From contig URLZ01000008.1 in NCBI GenBank assembly GCA_900548895.1, forward strand, positions 1-62,806: DNA of 62,806 bases, read 5' to 3'. Under the pieces are notes generated by a model. The model was not told where the DNA came from and made no database searches. It was given only the letters and a program-made list of their open reading frames with translations. Source of the DNA: an uncultured Akkermansia sp. (GTDB taxonomy: Bacteria > Verrucomicrobiota > Verrucomicrobiia > Verrucomicrobiales > Akkermansiaceae). Made by a program: the position numbers and the translations under genes. This document shows positions 38,125 through 48,910 of the stretch, one piece after another; within the stretch, counting starts at the first letter, position 1, and each line of letters begins with the position of its first letter.

Positions 38125-38611
38125 CTTGGCGTCTTAGACAGGGTTGGGGTGAAAAATGTTCAAAAAATTATGCGAAGTTGTAAACTTTCTTGAGCGGCGG
38201 CGCCGGGGACCGATCAGGCGGGGGAGAGAGGGGCTTGGCGCGGGGGGCTGAGAGGGCTCGAAGCAAGCGCGGAGAAAGGGGCTCGCAGCGGTTGCTGCGG
38301 CGCGCGGGCGGAGAGGGGGGGGGGAGAGAAGGTGTGAGGTGGAGAGGGCTTGGAGGAGAGAGAGCCGGAGAGGCGGGGTGTTCGGAGTGAGTCGGAGGCT
38401 TTGGCGAGGAAGGGGGGAGAGAAGGCCGGGGGCTCGGCTCAGGGTGGCAGAGGCGCCTGCGAGGTTGGGGCCGGGATGCGAGATGCGGGGGCGGTCGGGG
38501 AGAGGCGGAGCTTCGGGCGGACGGGTGCGGCGTGGGAGGCTGATTGCGCCAGCGTGAGGAGTGGACAGGTGGGCGCTGCCCGAGGCTGCGGCTGCGGGAA
38601 GGCGCCGGGAC
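38125..38611. other. 487-base gap upstream of clpB, purine-rich
   Basis: The first 65 bases (clpB leader) are AT-rich and contain AAGTTGTAAACTT (38175-38187), a palindrome that may be a regulator site. The rest to about 38600 is strongly G/A-rich on the plus strand with many GGAGAG and GGGG runs. Open frames exist but none resembles a protein. Confidence 0.5.
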
Positions 38612-39187
38612 TCAGTCGAGGCTCCAGTCGACGTCGACGCGCACGGTTTTGCCCTCTTTGTCGTCGAAGAGGACGTAGCCCTCGCGGGCGCCGAAGCGGT
38701 GGACTTCGCGCGTGACTTTGACGTCGAAGCAGCAGTATTTGGCGATGTTGAGCATGAGCTCGGGATCCTTGCTCTTCTCGTACTCGGCCCACCACTGGAG
38801 CGCGTCGGTGCCGTCGGCGGTCTTGGAGCAACCGCCGAGGGTGACCTTGGCGACGGAGTCGAGCTTGAGGCGGTGACCGGTGATGCCGCTGAGGTAGGTG
38901 CAGAGGTCGAGGTTGCGGGTGCAGCCGGCGATGTTCCAGAAGGCGAAGGGCTGAAGGACGGCGTAGTCGAAGCCGATGTGGTTGTAGCCGACGACGAGGT
39001 CGGCGCCCTGAAGCTCGGCGATGAGGTCCGCGGCCTGGTCTTCGGTGTAGATGTGGTAGGCGTCGTCGCGGGAGGAGTAGGTGACGGCGACGGAGATGCC
39101 CATGCGGGCGCAGGCCTCGGGGCTCCAGCCGCCGACTTGCGCGGCGGAGCGCCGAGTTTCGAGGTCGAAGTAGACGATGTTTTTCAC
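38612..39187 (-). CDS. DEDDy-type 3'-5' exonuclease-like protein (RNase H fold)
   Basis: 191 residues. ExoI motif FDLETRRSA (Asp8, Glu10), ExoII-type VVGYNHIGFDYAVLQ and ExoIII YCCFDVKVTREVHRFG, with Tyr-x3-Asp, give the DEDDy catalytic set. It resembles the YprB-like/predicted 3'-5' exonuclease group, which acts on DNA or RNA ends. No other domain is present. It lies 49 bases upstream of nothing on the same strand except clpB farther on; the trmL gene ends 49 bases from its start. Confidence 0.8.
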   Translation of the reverse strand: MKNIVYFDLETRRSAAQVGGWSPEACARMGISVAVTYSSRDDAYHIYTEDQAADLIAELQGADLVVGYNHIGFDYAVLQPFAFWNIAGCTRNLDLCTYLSGITGHRLKLDSVAKVTLGGCSKTADGTDALQWWAEYEKSKDPELMLNIAKYCCFDVKVTREVHRFGAREGYVLFDDKEGKTVRVDVDWSLD

Positions 39188-39236
39188 GGTGGCGGGCAGG
39201 TGGGGTCGGCGGGGGCGGTGAGGGGGTGTGCGGCGC

Positions 39237-39704
39237 TCAGGCGGGTGCCGTCAGCCGGCGCAGGGCCTCGTAGAGGGTGATGGCGACGGAGGTGGCGAGG
39301 TTGAGCGAGCGCGCGTGCGGGCCGGGCATGGGGATGCGCAGGGCGCGGTCGGGGTGGGCTTGCAGCAGGCTCTCGGGCAGGCCGCGCGACTCGGGGCCGA
39401 AGACGAAGTAGTCGCCGTCGCTCAGCGGAAGCGTCGGCTCCCAGAGGCTGTGCTGCGCCTTCGTGGAAAGGTACCAGAAGCGGGCGCCGGGCTCGGCGGC
39501 GGCCTCGAGCTCTTCGAGCGTATCCCAGACGCGCAGGTCGACGTGCGGCCAGTAGTCGAGCCCCGTGCGGCGCAGGTGTTTCTCATCGAGGCTGAAGCCC
39601 AGCGGGCGGATGAGGTGCAGGCGCGAGGCCGTGGCCACGGCCAGCCGTCCGGCGGCTCCCGTGTTGTGCGGGATCTCGGGGTGATAGAGAACGATGTGGA
39701 GCAT
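39237..39704 (-). CDS. trmL: tRNA (cytidine(34)-2'-O)-methyltransferase
   Basis: 155 residues, the usual size of TrmL. HIVLYHPEIPHNTGAAGR at the N-terminus, FGPESRGLPESLL (motif 2) and IPMPGPHARSLNLATSVAI (motif 3) form the SPOUT knot that binds SAM. It methylates the wobble 2'-OH of tRNA-Leu. The start at 39704 (MLHIVLYHP) is set by homology. It lies 13 bases after the sugar transferase gene, so the two are probably co-transcribed, an odd pairing. Confidence 0.95.
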   Translation of the reverse strand: MLHIVLYHPEIPHNTGAAGRLAVATASRLHLIRPLGFSLDEKHLRRTGLDYWPHVDLRVWDTLEELEAAAEPGARFWYLSTKAQHSLWEPTLPLSDGDYFVFGPESRGLPESLLQAHPDRALRIPMPGPHARSLNLATSVAITLYEALRRLTAPA

Positions 39705-39717
39705 GGGGCCGGGCCCG

Positions 39718-41124
39718 TTACTTGGCTCCCTTGCCGAAGAGAACGGCGGGGATGGTGCGCAGGAAGAGTTTGACGTCAAGCCAGAGACTCCAGTTGTCGA
39801 TGTACTTGAGGTCCTTGTTGATCATGTTGTCGAAGTCGCCGTTGTCGCTGCGATCCTCAATCTGCCAGAAGCAGGTGAGGCCGGGGCGCACGCTGAGGCG
39901 GCGGCGGTGCGCCACGTCGGGGAACTTCGCCGTCTCATACACGGGCAGCGGGCGCGGGCCGACGATGCTCATGTCCCCCTTGAGGATGTTGAGCAGCTGA
40001 GGCAGCTCGTCGATGGAGGTCTTGCGGATGAAGTGGCCGAAGGGGAAGATGCGCGGGTCATTCGTCAGCTTGAAGATGGGCCCGCTCATCTCATTGCCGT
40101 ATTGGGCCTTCACTTCGTCGAGGCGTGCCTCGGCGTCGGTGTACATCGAACGGAACTTCCACATGGAGAAGGGCTTTCCGTAGAGCCCCGAGCGCATTTG
40201 GCGGTAAAAGATCGGGCCCTTGGGGTCGCTGATCTTGATGCCGATGGCCGCGATGATCCAGAAGGGCAGGCTGCAGATGAGCAGCAGCAGGGCCAGCAGA
40301 CGATCCATGAGCGCTTTGACGAGTCGCGCCCAGGAGTAGACGGGGGTGGACGTCAGCACCAGCAGGCGCTGTTCGCCGATGTCTGTGATGTCGGCGCGCA
40401 GGGTAACGGGCTGGTCTTCTCGCAGGTGGATGTAGACGTCGATGCCCTGCACCTCGCAGAGCATGAGAATGTCGCTGTTGCTGCTGTAGGCGCCGAGCCC
40501 GCCGAAGAGGATGCACTGCTGCACGTGATGTTTCTCGATGATCGGCTGAATCTCATCGGCGTCAGCTCCGGCCGTCGCCTTGCCGACGACGTGCAGGCTG
40601 CGCTTCCAGAAGGGCGGAAGGGACTCCCAGCCCTTGTCGATGGCCGGCTCATCCTGACCGATGAGCAGCACGGGAATGCGCGACGTGGTGCTGCTGCCGA
40701 TGCAGAGGCGCAGGCTGCGCGTCACGTAGTAGCGCAGGAAGAGCACGAGGGCCACATCGACGATGCTCACCAGAATGACGTGGTTGGACTCGGGCGAGAG
40801 CGGGGAAATCGTCTGATAGAGCGCCAGCGCGCAGAGGTAATAGATGCCCACGGTGCCGATCTGCTTTATGGCCGTGGAGACGCGTTGCAGGCCCTGTTTG
40901 CGGTAAAAGCCGACCAGATGCAGTACAACGGGCACGAGCACCAGCGCCACTCCGCCGAGAAAGGGCGCCACGCTCAGCAGCTGGTACTCGCGGTTTGGCT
41001 GCCAGCCCAGCGGCTCAGCCAGCCAGTCGTTGATGAGATGCGGAGCGAACCAGATGCACAGCCAGACGAGCAGAAGGTCGAGGGCCGGCAGGAGATTCAG
41101 GAACAAGTTGCGTTTGCCTGACAT
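39718..41124 (-). CDS. undecaprenyl-phosphate sugar-1-phosphate transferase (WcaJ/WbaP type)
   Basis: 468 residues. Four or five N-terminal membrane segments (to about 135), a CoA_binding_3/Rossmann-like middle, another membrane hairpin at about 270-300 and the C-terminal bacterial sugar transferase domain with KFRSMYTDAEARLDEVK, RKTSIDELPQLLNILKGDMS, VGPRPLPVYE and SVRPGLTCFWQI. It starts a polysaccharide by moving a sugar-1-phosphate onto undecaprenyl phosphate. It is the only initiating enzyme here and could serve both glycan loci. The sugar (Glc, Gal or other) cannot be told. Confidence 0.93.
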   Translation of the reverse strand: MSGKRNLFLNLLPALDLLLVWLCIWFAPHLINDWLAEPLGWQPNREYQLLSVAPFLGGVALVLVPVVLHLVGFYRKQGLQRVSTAIKQIGTVGIYYLCALALYQTISPLSPESNHVILVSIVDVALVLFLRYYVTRSLRLCIGSSTTSRIPVLLIGQDEPAIDKGWESLPPFWKRSLHVVGKATAGADADEIQPIIEKHHVQQCILFGGLGAYSSNSDILMLCEVQGIDVYIHLREDQPVTLRADITDIGEQRLLVLTSTPVYSWARLVKALMDRLLALLLLICSLPFWIIAAIGIKISDPKGPIFYRQMRSGLYGKPFSMWKFRSMYTDAEARLDEVKAQYGNEMSGPIFKLTNDPRIFPFGHFIRKTSIDELPQLLNILKGDMSIVGPRPLPVYETAKFPDVAHRRRLSVRPGLTCFWQIEDRSDNGDFDNMINKDLKYIDNWSLWLDVKLFLRTIPAVLFGKGAK

Positions 41125-41275
41125 GAGAGAAACGAACGGTGATGAGGAAAGGGGGTGCTAATCGGTATCCGAGCGGAGAGAGGAAGGACGTCGAACAGCC
41201 AGAGCGCGGAGCTGGTGCGAATCCGAGGGGCGGCGCAGGTGAGGAAGCCGCCTTCGGAGGCCGGGCTGATGCCGC

Positions 41276-41524
41276 TCAGCTGCGCGCCAGCGCGCGAATG
41301 CGGGCGCGGTCGAAGTCCGCCGGGTTGATCGTCACCTCGACGACATCGCCCGGGCGGATGCTGTCCAGCAGAGCGGCCTCGCGGCGCTGCACAAAGGCCA
41401 CTGTCGGCTTGCCGTTGGGCAGCGTGGCCCGGTAAGCCGTAGGCGCAAAGCGCTCGACAATCGTGCATCGGGTGTCGATGAACTGCGAGGGATAGAGAGA
41501 GGACGTAGCGGCAGCGTGCGGCAT
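41276..41524 (-). CDS. IF-1-like (S1-like OB fold) protein
   Basis: 82 residues. TIVERFAPTAYRATLPNGK matches the IF-1 opening strand pair (VVEALPNATFRVELENG), and IRPGDVVEVTINPADFDRAR matches [20 protein letters not shown]. The usual LAHISGKMRK stretch is replaced by TVAFVQRREAALLD. It is either a divergent translation initiation factor IF-1 or a relative with an RNA-binding role. It stands alone with its own near-leaderless promoter, away from the ribosomal operons. Confidence 0.75.
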   Translation of the reverse strand: MPHAAATSSLYPSQFIDTRCTIVERFAPTAYRATLPNGKPTVAFVQRREAALLDSIRPGDVVEVTINPADFDRARIRALARS

Positions 41525-41535
41525 GGAATGCGTGA

Positions 41536-41564
41536 ATTCTCGCGATTTGCTCCCCGTTTGTCAA
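41536..41564 (-). promoter_or_regulatory. sigma70-type promoter, near-leaderless, of the IF-1-like gene
   Basis: Minus strand: TTGACA (41559-41564), 17-base spacer, GAGAAT (41536-41541), 11 bases to the ATG at 41524. Confidence 0.65.
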
Positions 41565-41773
41565 GCAATATGTAGCCTCTGGTAGGTCGGAAAAGCGCAG
41601 TTGGCAAGCCTTCGGCCCACGAATGGTGAATTCCCCTCCCGATTGCGCGGCCTCTTTCGTTGCGTACCTCTACATCTCCCTCCCTGCCGATCGGAGCTCC
41701 GCAGCCGCTGCGGACGCGGGTTCCGCCCTGCAACCGCCCTCGAAGCTGCGGGGATTTTTTTTCGCAAAAGGCC

Positions 41774-41801
41774 TTGACAGCTCTGGGAAACGCGCTACGT
41801 T
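41774..41801 (+). promoter_or_regulatory. sigma70-type promoter of the EamA carrier gene
   Basis: TTGACA (41774-41779), 16-base spacer, TACGTT (41796-41801); ATG at 41824. Confidence 0.5.
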
Positions 41802-41823
41802 GGCTGCCCGAAAAAACGCTGCA

Positions 41824-42773
41824 ATGGAACGGATATGTTGGAACGGACACGCCTCCATGCTCGGGGCGAATACGATGTGGGGCCTCATGTCGCCCATCTC
41901 TAAAATGGTCATGGCCGGCAGCTTCGTCACCCCCTTCGTCGTTACGGAGCTGCGCGTCGGCGGCGCCATGTTGCTCTTCTGGATCGCCTCCCTCTTCACC
42001 AAGCCGGAGCACGTCAGCCCGCGCGACCTCTTCTCCCTCTTCGCCGCCTCGCTGATCGCCATCGTCTTTAATCAGGGCTGCTTCATCCTCGGCGTGAGCC
42101 TCAGCACCCCCGGTGACGCCTCCATCATCACCACCAGCATGCCGCTCTGGGCGCTCGTGCTCGCCGCCTTCATCCTCCGCGAGCGCATCACGGGCGCAAG
42201 ATCCTCGGCATCGCCGCCGGCGCCGGCGGCGCGCTGCTGCTCATCCTCGGCGGCACGCAGCAGGGTGCATCCGCTGCCGCCGCCCCGCACACCGCCGTCT
42301 GGGGAGACCTGCTCGTGCTGCTGGCGCAGCTCTGTTATGCGCTCTACATCGTCCTCTACAAAAACTTCGTGAACAAATACTCCCTCGTCACCCTGATGAA
42401 GTGGATGTTCACCTTCTCCTTCATCTGCACCCTCCCCTTCACGGCCGGGCAGATGGCGCAGGTCCCTTGGGCGGAGCTGCCGCTGCAGGACGTCGGCGGC
42501 CTGCTCTTCATCGTCATCTGCGGCACCTTCCTCGCCTACATGCTCATCGTCGTCGGCCAGAAAAACCTGCGCCCCACCGTCGCCGGCATGTATAACTACG
42601 TGCAGCCGCTCGTCGCCTGCCTCGTCGCCGTCGCCCTTGGGCTCGACTCCTTCAACCTCGTCAAGGGTCTCGCCGTCGTCCTCATCTTCGGCGGCGTCTA
42701 CCTCGTCACCAGCAGCAACGCCCGCCCCGCCGAAGAGCAGAGCGACGCCCTTCCCGAAGGCGCCGGCCGCTGA
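41824..42773 (+). pseudogene. EamA/DMT family transporter, frameshifted
   Basis: Two halves of a ten-helix drug/metabolite transporter. The first frame runs from ANTMWGLMSPISKMVMAG to ILRERITG and then turns into nonsense. The second frame gives RKILGIAAGAGGALLL, VWGDLLVLLAQLCYALYIVLY and continues to the stop at 42773. A missing G in the GGG at 42192-42194 (ITG-RKILG) joins them exactly. Either the gene is inactive or the base was lost in sequencing. The substrate of the intact carrier would be unknown. Confidence 0.85.
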
Positions 42774-42978
42774 GTTCGGCGCGAGATGCTCTCGAGTGAA
42801 GCGCGCAGGGCGAGCCCTCCGAGCCTTGGCCGCGCCTGCGCTGGCCCGATGCCGCGCCTCCTGCCTTGCATCTTGTCGGCCCCCGGCGAGCCCCTCAGCG
42901 GCGCAAGGTCGGGGGCAAGCTCGTGGACTTGAGCCACCTTGCCGAGAGCCCAAGCTTGCCCGTGAGCGGAGAATAGGC

Positions 42979-43007
42979 TTTACAGCCGGGCGTATCAGGT
43001 GTATGCT
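42979..43007 (+). promoter_or_regulatory. sigma70-type promoter of alaS
   Basis: TTTACA (42979-42984), 17-base spacer, TATGCT (43002-43007). Leader about 39 bases. Confidence 0.65.
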
Positions 43008-43052
43008 CCCTCGCAGGCACCCGCGCGTGCCGAAGCCTTTGCACCAACCGTT

Positions 43053-45863
<2,811 letters not shown>

Positions 45864-45916
45864 TCCCCCCATCAGGCGACCCGAGCGCGGCAGCCCCCCC
45901 TGCCGCGCCAACCCAA

Positions 45917-45951
45917 GCGCCGGCTCCCCGTCCCCCCCGGGGAGCCGGCGC
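45917..45951 (+). terminator. hairpin terminator of alaS
   Basis: 13-bp perfect stem GCGCCGGCTCCCC / GGGGAGCCGGCGC with a 9-base loop; a weak CAACTCGTTT tail follows. Confidence 0.65.
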
Positions 45952-46061
45952 AACTCGTTTCTCCCTCCCCGCCGGCTGCTCGCTCTGACGGCAGAGTGAG
46001 AGCCCCGCCCTCCTCGGCATGGCGGCGCACTCGTGGGGTAGTGGCTGACTCACCCACAGGT

Positions 46062-46375
46062 GGCGATACGAGCAACCGCAGGAGGGCAACAGCGCATCCG
46101 CACGGGCGACAAGCGCACTCGCCTGAGGGTAACGTGTGTACTCGCGCGGGCACAACGGGTTCCCCTGCGCGCGCAACGGGTCGCCTCTGTCAATGTGGCA
46201 ACATATGCGCCCACATGCGGGGAGGCAGCCGTACCTGAACGGCGAAAGCGGCCGCGTCCGCCCGGGAAACGACTGCGCCGGAGCGAGGGAAACGGCTGCG
46301 CCGTTCGGAGGGCAGTCGGCGACCCTGTCGGCGGGGCGACAAGAGTCCCTGAGTCTCGGCAAGAGTTGGATTGAC
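46062..46375. repeat. degenerate tandem array, period about 23 bases, about 14 units
   Basis: A GGCAAC/GGCGAC/GGAAAC anchor returns at 46062, 46085, 46105, 46128, 46149, 46172, 46197, 46224, 46241, 46265, 46288, 46311, 46335 and 46358 (mean step 22.8). The units at 46264 and 46287 are the closest pair: GGGAAACGACTGCGCCGG against GGGAAACGGCTGCGCCGT. The array stops at the pssA -35 box (46371). The 23-base period rules out a simple coding repeat. Confidence 0.6.
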
Positions 46376-46399
46376 AAGCGCGCCGAAATGACTGATAAT
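46371..46399 (+). promoter_or_regulatory. sigma70-type promoter of pssA
   Basis: TTGACA (46371-46376), 17-base spacer, GATAAT (46394-46399). The leader is about 82 bases. Confidence 0.75.
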
Positions 46400-46487
46400 A
46401 GCCTCGGCGGCGACAGATGCAACACCTGAGACCCGCGGGCTGTCGGTCCGCGGACGCCGCCGGCTCGCTCCACCCCCTCTCCTCGCC

Positions 46488-47348
46488 ATGGACAAAAACA
46501 AAATGCCGGTCTACCCGGACGAACCGAAGATCCCGATTCTGCCCAACCTCCTCACGGCGGGCAACCTGCTCTGCGGCTTCTTCTCCATCCTCACCATCTT
46601 CAAGGGCATGGCCTACCCCGACGGCTCGCTGGAGGCCTTCGAGTATTACCAGCAGGCCACCTACTTCATCTTCGCCGCCTGCATCTTCGACCTGCTCGAC
46701 GGCCGCGTGGCGCGCCTCTGCAAATGCGACGGCCCCTTCGGACGCGAGTTTGACTCCATCGCCGACGTCGTCTCCTTCGGCATCGCCCCCGCGCTGCTGC
46801 TGGCCCGCGCCGTGCTCTTCAAGCTGCCCGGCACCTACGTGGGCGACGCCATCGCCGTGCTCTACCTGCTCTGCGCCGCCCTGCGCCTCGCGCGCTTCAA
46901 CTGCATGGCCGCCGCCCCTCGCAAGGAGAACCAGAGCATGGACTTCGTCGGCCTCCCCGTGCCGATGGCGGCCGGCGCCGTCGTCAGCACCATGTACCTC
47001 GTCATCGACCTGACCACCAAGCGCAACCTCGTCATCGCCCAGCCCTGGCAGATCATGATGGCCGTCTGCATGACCATCGTCTCCCTGCTGATGATGAGCC
47101 GCGTCATCTACCCGAGCTTCAAGCACGTCAACTTTGAAAAGCGCGGCACCGTGCTCGCCATCCTCGCCGCCGCCGTCGCCGTCAGCTCCCTCGTGCTCTT
47201 CCCCTGGATCGCCCCCGCGCTCATCTTCCTCTGCTACCTGCTCTACGGCCTCGTCGTGCGCCCCTTCCTCACCCGCCGCATGCGCCGCACCCTCGAGATC
47301 GCCGACGATGACGAGGATGCGAGCAGCGACCCTCCCGCCGACAAGTGA
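46488..47348 (+). CDS. pssA: CDP-diacylglycerol-serine O-phosphatidyltransferase
   Basis: 286 residues, membrane enzyme with about eight helices. The CDP-alcohol phosphotransferase signature is complete: DG-RVAR-x8-G-REF-D-SIA-D (within DLLDGRVARLCKCDGPFG and REFDSIADVVSFG). PNLLTAGNLLCGFFSI at the N-terminus is the type II PssA pattern. It makes phosphatidylserine, the precursor of phosphatidylethanolamine. The decarboxylase gene psd is not nearby. Confidence 0.95.
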   Translation: MDKNKMPVYPDEPKIPILPNLLTAGNLLCGFFSILTIFKGMAYPDGSLEAFEYYQQATYFIFAACIFDLLDGRVARLCKCDGPFGREFDSIADVVSFGIAPALLLARAVLFKLPGTYVGDAIAVLYLLCAALRLARFNCMAAAPRKENQSMDFVGLPVPMAAGAVVSTMYLVIDLTTKRNLVIAQPWQIMMAVCMTIVSLLMMSRVIYPSFKHVNFEKRGTVLAILAAAVAVSSLVLFPWIAPALIFLCYLLYGLVVRPFLTRRMRRTLEIADDDEDASSDPPADK

Positions 47349-47385
47349 GTCGGCCTCGCGAGCCGCGACGTGGGGGGGGGGCTCA

Positions 47386-47404
47386 CCGCCGCTCGTCGCG
47401 GCGG
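47386..47404 (+). terminator. hairpin after pssA
   Basis: 7-bp stem CCGCCGC / GCGGCGG, loop TCGTC. No T-run, so weak. Confidence 0.3.
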
Positions 47405-47731
47405 CTCCTCAGAGCCCGAGAGGCAACCGCTCTCCCGACGGTGCTGCCCTCCGTCCTCCCGAAGCCCGAGAGGGGCAGGGGAGCGCTAGCGAAGACCCGC
47501 CAGAACAGACCCCGCCCGAACCTACCCCCCGTTCGCCTCTGCCCGAACGAATCGGCCCTGCTCGGCTCCGCCTTTCCCGGAGCGGCCCGAGAGCCGCACA
47601 CGCCTCTTTCGGTTGCCCCGACTGCCCCGCGGATATCGCCTGACCCTCGCCTGACACGTGCCGGACGCCGCCCCGGGCGCTCTGCCCTCATGGTCGGCAT
47701 GGTTTGACGCAGCCGCGAGCGCAGAAAAAGA
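47405..47731. other. non-coding stretch before the lipoprotein gene
   Basis: GC-rich, with another GGGCAGGGGAGC motif at about 47474. Nothing else supportable. Confidence 0.4.
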
Positions 47732-47760
47732 TTGCCCCCGCACCCCGAACCCTCTATACT
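47732..47760 (+). promoter_or_regulatory. sigma70-type promoter, leaderless-type, with a GTG start
   Basis: TTGCCC (47732-47737), 17-base spacer, TATACT (47755-47760), then 6 bases to a GTG at 47767. Confidence 0.65.
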
Positions 47761-47766
47761 GAAGCC

Positions 47767-48435
47767 GTGAAGAAGCCGTTGACAGCCTTGGTGCTGGCGC
47801 TCGCACTCAGCGCCTGCCAGTCCGTGCGAACCGTCTATGACGAGTTCGGCAACGAGGTGCACGAAAGCGAGCCCGGCAAAGAGACCGACATCATGTCGCG
47901 CTTCGAGGATCGCATGGACTCGAGCTTCAGCCTCAAAAAAAATGATGAAGGCGTCCCCGAAGCCGTCTCCAACCGCGTCAGCCGCTACCAGAAAGATCTG
48001 GAAAACGCCCGCGGCAAAGACATGCGCTTCGGCACCTCGCGCTACGGCTCCGTCGGCGAGAGCAACTTTGCCGGGCGCGGCTTCGACGGTCGCAAGAGCT
48101 TTGAAGGCGGCAAGAGCTATGAGGGCGGCAAGGCCAGCAGCTACAGCAAGGACCTGCGCCCCGACTTCATGAACGACAGCCGCGGGCTCGCGCATGAGAG
48201 CTACAGCGAGAGCAGCAGCCGCTCCTTCCTCGAGGGCCGCAGCATGAGCGGCATGGACGGTGAATTCATCACCAATCCCAGCCAGTACCGCCGCGAGACC
48301 GAGAGCGGCTACTTCGAGTCGCGCCGCGAAAACACCCCCGCTCCCCCCGTGCGCAACTACCGCGACTACTACAACAAGGAAATCATGAACACGCGCGCCA
48401 TCCTCGGCCGCGACAACACCGACCCGCAGCAGTAA
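47767..48435 (+). CDS. lipoprotein of unknown function
   Basis: 222 residues from a GTG start. The signal KKPLTALVLALALSAC has a clear lipobox (LSAC). The mature protein is hydrophilic, charged and Ser/Arg/Tyr-rich, with short FEGGKS / YEGGKA repeats around residue 115 and a NYRDYYNKEIMNTR tail. No known domain is recognised. The GTG start is preferred because the promoter places it exactly at +1 and because a start further upstream (47704) would hide the signal peptide behind 21 residues. Confidence 0.75.
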   Translation: MKKPLTALVLALALSACQSVRTVYDEFGNEVHESEPGKETDIMSRFEDRMDSSFSLKKNDEGVPEAVSNRVSRYQKDLENARGKDMRFGTSRYGSVGESNFAGRGFDGRKSFEGGKSYEGGKASSYSKDLRPDFMNDSRGLAHESYSESSSRSFLEGRSMSGMDGEFITNPSQYRRETESGYFESRRENTPAPPVRNYRDYYNKEIMNTRAILGRDNTDPQQ

Positions 48436-48454
48436 GGCCGCAGCCCGGCCTTTT
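48434..48454 (+). terminator. terminator overlapping the lipoprotein stop codon
   Basis: Stem AAGGCCG / CGGCCTT with a 5-base loop, starting inside the TAA stop (48433-48435) and ending in TTTT. Confidence 0.75.
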
Positions 48455-48869
48455 GCTCCCTGATGGTTCCCCCGCGGTCGGATGCGCTCGCCCTCGGCGC
48501 AGCTCGCTTGCCCGCCTGATGCCCGGCCCCACTGGGGCAGCGGACCCCTCCACCGAGACATCGCGACGCTCGACGAACCTCCCCGGCCTCCCCTCCCGCC
48601 CGGCCGCCCCACTGCCGCCGAACAGGCAGAGCCTCCCGGCCCACCTGCCGCTCCCACCTGTCGGAGCCCGCTCCGTCCGCGGTGCCGCGGAGCGCGGTGA
48701 CCGCGGCTCGCTCAACAGCCTCCGCCTCCGCCTCAGCGCGAAGGTCCTCCGGTGCGGCGGCCTCCCCTCCTGAGACCGCGCCCGCTCGCGGCTCGGCCCG
48801 GTCGCGCGGGAGCGGTCGCCGCCCCCGCTCAGCGCCCGCGCGCGGCTCGCGTCATGACCCGCTTCCCGC
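48455..48869. other. 415-base gap, GC-rich
   Basis: No supportable gene. Pyrimidine-rich in its first half, then GC-rich. Several short palindromes (e.g. CCGCGGTGCCGCGG near 48680) but no regular period was found. Confidence 0.4.
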
Positions 48870-48898
48870 TTGCCAGTGCCGCAGCGATCTGATACAAT
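48870..48898 (+). promoter_or_regulatory. sigma70-type promoter, short leader, of the YeaD-like gene
   Basis: TTGCCA (48870-48875), 17-base spacer, TACAAT (48893-48898), 12 bases to the ATG at 48911. Confidence 0.7.
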
Positions 48899-48910
48899 GC
48901 CCACGCAACC

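Noticed and set aside
38125..38190. CIRCE element or sigma32 promoter upstream of clpB
   Set aside because: No TTAGCACTC inverted repeat and no CTTGAA/CCCCAT pair at usual spacing could be found; only a short AAGTT-AACTT palindrome is present.
41139..41275. tRNA-like sequence with GTGCGAATCC
   Set aside because: No acceptor stem, anticodon arm or correct spacing could be drawn.
46050..47126. Minus-strand gene overlapping pssA and the 23-base array
   Set aside because: It is antisense to pssA, and the array part shifts frame with each 23-base unit.
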